Assembly (NCBI GenBank): GCA_943704525.1
Contig: CALSCQ010001764.1
Span: forward strand, 1 to 25,715
DNA length: 25,715 bases
Source: Pigoraptor vietnamica
Taxonomy: Eukaryota > Opisthokonta > Filasterea
Direction of reading: 5' to 3'
Every line of letters begins with the position of its first letter. The stretch's first letter is position 1. The notes beneath the pieces were generated by a model. The model was not told the origin of the DNA. It worked only from the letters and a program-made list of their open reading frames with translations, and did not search any database. Positions 19,995-25,715 of the stretch are shown here, piece after piece. The position numbers were made by a program, and so were the translations under genes.

Positions 19995-22900
19995 TACACA
20001 CACAGACGCACACACACGTGCGCAGACAGTGGCAGATGTAACTCACGATGCGATTTTCGTCGCTGACGCCGATCGGGACCACCGCGGCGGTTGGAATGGA
20101 CTCTGGCGCACGCAGTGGCGGCGGTGTCTTCTCCATTGCAGCAAGAACGCCAAAGGCCATGCGCACGATGCGAAGGGCAAGCGTTTCTTCGACCTTCAAA
20201 AGTGCAGGAAGGAAGTGCAGAATTAGAAACCTATCCTGCTCTCGCATGCACTACATCTTACGTTGTATCTTACGTTGTCCCCCCCCACACACACACACAC
20301 ACACGCAGAGCACATACCTGCACGTGTATCTCCTGTATGAGGACGTCGAGGTACGGAATGACCTGCGTCGATCCCGACGGCTCACGCGATCGCATGACGA
20401 GCCCACGGAAGAACGGACGGCCGCTCGACGCCGTCGCGGTACCCTACAGACGCACATGGCTGTCTCAGAAAAATTGTACTTGCGGCACACCCCCCCTCTT
20501 TCCTCCTTCATGCACGCGCATTATCCCCTCCCACCTGAGGCGACTTGTTGGGTCCCCCGTACAGCACGACCGCGTTTCCGCCCCTCTCTTCCGACGGAAT
20601 GATCGTCTGGTTGTCGATTTGCAGCCATGCAATCGACGCCTCCACCGACTGCCTCGCCGCGCTCTGCGTCACCTCGGCGTTGATGGCACCCGTCGAGAGA
20701 TAGAGGAGCTCGGCGGGCGTAGAGTCCACCACAGACACGCCAAAGCCGCCGGTGAGCGACACGAGGACGGACACTTCGGGAGTCTCGTCACGTGACGCGT
20801 CGGTCGCGACAGAGTCCGTGCTGACGCTCGGGCGCATGGTCGGCTGCTGCTTGCTCGTACTGCGGCGAGACGCCGGAGTGAGCGCCTCGATGGCTGCTTT
20901 CTCGGCGTCAACGATGCGCAGGACGCGCGTGGGGCCGTCCGCGAGCACGCGACACCGAAGCCGCCCTGCGGTGCATGGAGTCAGCGCACATTTTCCAGCG
21001 TGGACTTACAACATAGTCCCTCGTGTGTGTACGTAGGTGTGTGAGTGCGGGGAGGGGGCGTGTACCTGAGCCAGGTCGGAGTTTGTGGAGTTGAAAGTGC
21101 TGGAGAGCATACTTTGCAGAACTCAGCGAGCCGACGCCAATCTGAATTGGGGGTGGGGGGGGGGGGGGGTAGGCGGGAATGTGTCAGTTTGAGCATCAAT
21201 ATTAAACGTGCGGGACCATACATGCGTGCGTGCCTGCATGGGAGAAGAAATGAAGCTTCGTGCAAAGAATGCCAATCGCAACACGACGCCCGATCGAAGA
21301 CCACGGCCACACACACCCACCTCCGACCCATCGACCGCGCCCGTGGGGTACTCGAGGGCGAGTGCGTTGCGCCCGTGAGGTGCGATGATGCCGTGTCGAA
21401 TGCGCCAGCGCAGGGAGTCATCGTCTCCCGTCTGCGATGAAAGGTTGAGTTGTGCCGCACTACACGCAAACGCATGCACACACACGGCCACGTAAACACA
21501 CACGCGCGCACTCTGGAATTACAGCCGCACAAAGGTAACGAGCGCACCTGTCGACTGGAGAGGCTCAGAGAGTGCGCGACGCCCCCGAAGAAATCGCGCG
21601 TGTATTCGAGGCAAAGGCCGCTCGCAATGTGAACGATCTTGTTGTCGCCCGTCAGGGTGAAGAGCTGCGAAGCGGTAAAACAAGCATTAGTCGCTACCGT
21701 AACAGCACGCCAAAAACACAAATTGCAATCGTGTGTGCGCGGGGAGTGCGCAATAGAATGCCCAATGTCAGGCTACTTGCGAATGCGAGTGTAAGGGAGT
21801 GACTGCGGCACTCTGTATAGCCCGTGCAGGAGACTATAAGGGTGTCTGTCGCGCACGCGTCGCGCTGCATGATGCACCCACCTGGTCCGCCGCATCCGAG
21901 CGCGGCTGCTTTGGCGCAAGCACGAGACGCGGCCGCTCGCCCGATGCACGCGACGAAAACGGAGATCCACCGAGACGGGGAGACGCGTCCGAACGCCGCG
22001 TCGGAACGCTCAGCTGCTGTCCAGACGACTGCAGCTTGGGGAGGCCGGTGACGGTCACCACGAGAGAAGGGTTCGCGACGGTCGAGATGTACATGGGGTT
22101 GGTGTAGTGGACGACGACAGTCTCCTGCACAGCGACAAAAGAGCTTGCGTTAAAATTTTAAAATTTTGCAACAAGGGTGTGTACATGTGTCATAGAAGTG
22201 TGTGTGTGCGTGCGTGTATTATTGTTAAGCACACACCACGTGCGCGCGCAAACATCAACTCCACTCGCCTCCAAGTTCTCGAGATGGCACAGCGCCGCAC
22301 TCGCTGGGTCTGTGCCCTGCGCCCATATCTTGATGGCGCGTTCGCACGAGAGATCATCCCACGCGTGCGGCACGGACTGTAGAGACGAGCGGTTGCACGA
22401 GTCAGATGAACGCACGCAGAGCAAAAAACGGCCACAGCAGTCAGGCATGGACACGCAACACGCACACACAGAGATATTTACTCAGAGGATTTGTGTGTGT
22501 GTGTGTTTGCGTGTGTGTGTTTATTTGTGTTGTGTGTTTGTGTGTGCGTGTGCGTGTATGCGTGTGCGTGTGTGCGTGTGCATAAAGTGTGTGTGTGTGC
22601 GTGTTGGAGGGGACAAGGCACGCCCCCACGCACCTGATCCGGCATAATCTCCTGTTCCGGTGCGCCCGGCTGCGTGATGACGACCGGCAAGTGACCGAGG
22701 TTCTCGATGCGAAAGGGGGGCGCCTGGTCGTCCTCGTGGAAGGAGACGACGTACCCGGCCTGCGAGTGCGGTCACGTGAGCGCTACATCAACACGAGCCT
22801 GTGGTTCTTCAGATGCACGCGGCACTCCGAAAAACAAAGAAACGTACAACCCCGACACCTTTGTACCCCATACCAAAGCAACCGCACCCACCCAAAAACC

Positions 22901-25545
22901 CTAATCCCAACCTCAATCCGAACCCCCAACCCTAGCACACCTTCCACAGGCGCACTTCAATGCGGATGACGGAGACGACCGTCGTGTCGTTTGCGCGCAG
23001 CCGAATGTGGAAAGTGCCGACGCCGTCGATCCCAAATCCACCGGAGAAGCTGCGGTCACGACAGAGCCGATGTGAGAGAGGTGGAAATTGAAGGAATTGC
23101 AGAATAAGACAGCAAGAACGTGCGCACAAATACGCGTAAGTGACAGAGACAAAAAATGCAAAAAAGTGCCCAAGAGATAATGGAAACTGACGGGAAAAGA
23201 CCCCACCTGCAGCGCTTGGAGGGCGGAAGCACCGTGTCGTCCTCACACAAGCGTATGGTCAGCACACGCTCGCCGTCCGCACGCGGCCAGTTGAACGGCG
23301 TGCGTGCTTCGGGAAGGAGGATGATGCCGCTGTCCCCAAGCACATTGGACCGCCCGCCAGAAACGTCAAGCTGTCCGCACTGGAGCGCGCGACCGCAACG
23401 GTTGAGTAGTGTGTACCGCGGCACGAATGTGATGACTTTTGTGTTGTCGAAGCGGCCGTACGCGTGTTTGATCTGCGTGGAGAAGAGGAACGGGCACCGT
23501 CAGTGATAGTGTGATTGGAGCGCGATTGCCAGAGATTGTGCGTGTGCGTACGTGCCGAAAAAATGCGTCCGTGCGTTCCCCCCGCACACTCATCCACACG
23601 AGCGAAGCAGCGACAGACCGAGGGGGCGGGTGCAGGCGAATGTCACAATAAGCGTACCATTACGCCCAGCATGTAGACGCGGTCGGGACGGTCGCCCTCC
23701 TGTTCCTCGCGCACGTCCACTGCGCCCATTCGGCCAACAACATCGAGACCAAAGGGCTGGCTCCACTTCGACACGGCGCCCACGCGCACGCGACACTGCA
23801 GCGGTAGAAGATAAGGGATGGGTAATTAGTAGCAGAGAAAGCATGCGCACACAACAAACATGCACATGGTCCGAAGAGAAGAACAAGCTGAGCTGGAGAC
23901 ACGAAAGGAATTGTGTGCGTGAGATTAAAAAGTACCTTGTTGAAGTTGTCTTCGCTGTCGAAAGAGAACATGAGCGGCGCCGACACAGCGCCCTGCGTGT
24001 GCTCCCCAAACTGGCCACTCGCGACGTCCGTGAAGTAGCCGTCCTGTGCACGCGAGCATCCGGTTACCACATGGATGCACGTGCAAGCCTCTCATATGCA
24101 ATCCTAAGACAGAGCACGACTCCCATTATCACAACACAGCAGGAATGTGCGAGTGTGCGCGCACACAGACAAAATATCGCGCACTCCGCACCTGCATGTA
24201 CGTCAGCGGCAGCCCGGACTTGTTGACCATCCAGTACGGCGCATACACCGACACGTGCCGCGACGCCCACTTTCCGTGGCCTGTTTGACACCCGAAGAAA
24301 TCGCAATTCACACTTTAAACATTTTCGTCGATGCGGAAGCACGCACTACACTAATAAGGACAGACAGTGTCTTCCGCAAATCCCTCAACGACCACGTGGA
24401 TGCCTGTGCTTCTTGCTATGGCCGCTCTGTGTTAGTGAGATGACAACACATGCGCGAAGACTCACCCTGGCGCCGGTTGATGATGTGGAGGAAGAGCGCA
24501 CGTGACCGCCTGTCCGTGAGCTTCATCTGTCGGTTGGAGCAACACAGAGATTAACAATCGTGCATGCGTAACACGCGCGCGTTTGGGTCACGAGGGCTAG
24601 CGAAGAATAAGTAGCGCAATTCGACACTTTGCAAAGTGGGCAAGCGACAACTCTCTGCGCAACGCACACGCCCATGCCACACAGAGAAGACAAGGCCGCA
24701 CTGGAGCAGCGCACAACGCACCCGCGAGTCGACGTCCTGCCCCTGCTCCTCCGAGTGCACAACGACGAGCGGACTCCACGTGTAGTCCTCCACCGATGAC
24801 GACATCCGCACGAGGTCGTCCAGGGGCAGCGAATGCACGCACTCGGCCGTGCCCGACAGCATCACACCCCGGATGGCGTCCGAAGACCCCGCTCCCACGC
24901 CCGCGGCAATGCCACTCACGCGGTACCCCTTGCGGTCTTGGCCGGGCAGTCCCACGGCCAGGCCCACGCGCGTGCTCTGCTCGCTCGGCCGCCCACTCTC
25001 GAGCGTGTAGTGCAGGTCGCACGGGAGAAGGTTCTCAATCACGATGGGCGGACGCAGCGTGAACGTGTGCGCGGGCATCGCAGCGCCCATGCGCGCGCGG
25101 GGATACGCGAGCCGCTCCACCGCCACGGACACGTTGAACGACTGGCGATCCCCCGGCGGCGGCGGGCACGTGAGCAGCGCGCCCATTGCGTTCGAGCGTG
25201 TGCCGTCCTTAAAGTCCGTCCAGTGGAGACTCGTCGTGGACCAGCCGTAGTCCCAGCTGCGGCCGTCGGGGCGGACGCGGAAGCGAGAGCCCACGCGGTC
25301 GATTGGGACGGCCACGTGCGACCCTGCGGGGAGCGGGAGAATGTACGGCGACTTGTCCCCAGGGAGCGGATCGAGGGCAATGTGCGTGTCGATCGCAAGG
25401 ACGCTGTGGACGACAATCGCCGAACGAACTTCGATGACTTTTCGGCCATCGATGAGCGCAATGTCGAGGACGAGACGGACTGCCTGAAGTGACGCGCTCG
25501 CGGGGGAGAGGGTGAGGACGAACTCGCCCACGCGATCGACGCTCA
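17707..25545 (-). CDS. VPS13: VPS13 bridge-like lipid transfer protein, C-terminal half
   Basis: VPS13 proteins are long grooves that move bulk lipid between organelles at contact sites. Twenty exons (minus strand): 25545-24722, 24526-24466, 24280-24192, 24043-23936, 23795-23658, 23472-23207, 23049-22941, 22759-22634, 22376-about 22233, 22124-21882, 21664-21548, 21431-21321, 21141-21066, 20965-20535, 20443-20318, 20193-20047, 19780-19723, 19606-19438, 19303-19237, 19065-17707; about 1,590 codons, stop TGA. Family blocks in order: [132 protein letters not shown]-like and [14 protein letters not shown]. The early blocks belong to the VAB/SHR-binding region and the late ones to the ATG2-like C region; a PH-like end with a Ser-rich insert follows. 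Exon 9's donor (22260 or 22233) and exon 18's acceptor are uncertain. The N-terminal chorein part lies beyond the right edge. Confidence 0.96.
19860..20013. repeat. GACGCACA minisatellite and (CA)n in VPS13 intron
   Basis: 8- to 12-bp units of the type CAGACGCA and CACACAGACGCA run from about 19860 to 19955 and pass into pure (CA)n. Both lie within the VPS13 intron 19781-20046. Confidence 0.92.
20285..20303. repeat. Short (CA)n in VPS13 intron
   Basis: About nine CA units after a C run in the intron 20194-20317. Confidence 0.85.
21151..21171. repeat. G-rich tract in VPS13 intron
   Basis: An almost uninterrupted G run (C on the coding strand), ending 10 bp upstream, on the coding strand, of the acceptor next to 21141. 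There it can serve as a pyrimidine tract. Confidence 0.75.
22490..22602. repeat. Imperfect (GT)n array in VPS13 intron
   Basis: GTGT, GTGC and TTGT units in the intron 22377-22633. They read as (CA)n on the coding strand. Confidence 0.9.
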
Positions 25546-25559
25546 CTGCGAGGCACAGT

Positions 25560-25715
<156 letters not shown>

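Noticed and set aside
22145-22170. AT palindrome resembling a hairpin
   Set aside because: Short AAAATTTT repeats in an intron with no further structure.
22870-22935. CCCTAA-like stretches resembling telomere repeats
   Set aside because: Only a few imperfect units inside a VPS13 intron, not a real telomeric array.

Overview
The window is nuclear DNA from a GC-rich, intron-rich eukaryote, most likely a unicellular one. Evidence: spliced genes with short introns, a nuclear gene for mitochondrial ribosomal protein uS11 with a presequence, a VPS13 and a P4-ATPase gene, TAG and TGA stops consistent with the standard code, and many (CA)n/(GT)n microsatellites. I cannot name the lineage. About 50 introns were placed by matching reading frame, phase and protein-family conservation. 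Most donors read GTG (often GTGNGT) rather than GTA.

Layout, left to right. 33-5596 (minus): an ATP8B-like P4-ATPase lipid flippase, start codon to about the seventh membrane segment, with the 3' end beyond the left edge. 5597-7437: intergenic, with an AT-rich block and a degenerate three-copy repeat. 7438-9155 (minus): a STARD10/PCTP-like START-domain lipid-transfer protein, 5 exons. 9156-9583: a compact divergent promoter region. 9584-11223 (plus): mitochondrial uS11, 8 exons. 11613-13136 (plus): an intronless membrane-anchored phosphodiesterase of the alkaline phosphatase superfamily. 13494-14465 (plus): an intronless bZIP transcription factor. 15131-17492 (plus): an unrecognised 431-residue protein in 6 exons, one intron filled by a 34-bp minisatellite. 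17707-25545 (minus): the C-terminal half (about 1,590 codons) of VPS13, whose 5' part runs off the right edge. No tRNA, rRNA, CRISPR or viral element was seen.

The strongest unusual signal is in the P4-ATPase. One intron (451-589) has no usable GT donor but fits an AT-AC minor-spliceosome intron: an ATATCC 5' site, a TTCCTTGAC branch motif, an AC 3' end, and a join that restores the conserved AQFRFLERLL sequence exactly. This implies that the organism keeps a U12 spliceosome. Three of the seven genes (flippase, START protein, VPS13) belong to lipid-transport families, and the phosphodiesterase could also act at membranes. Nothing shows that they are co-regulated, so this is noted only as a neighbourhood.
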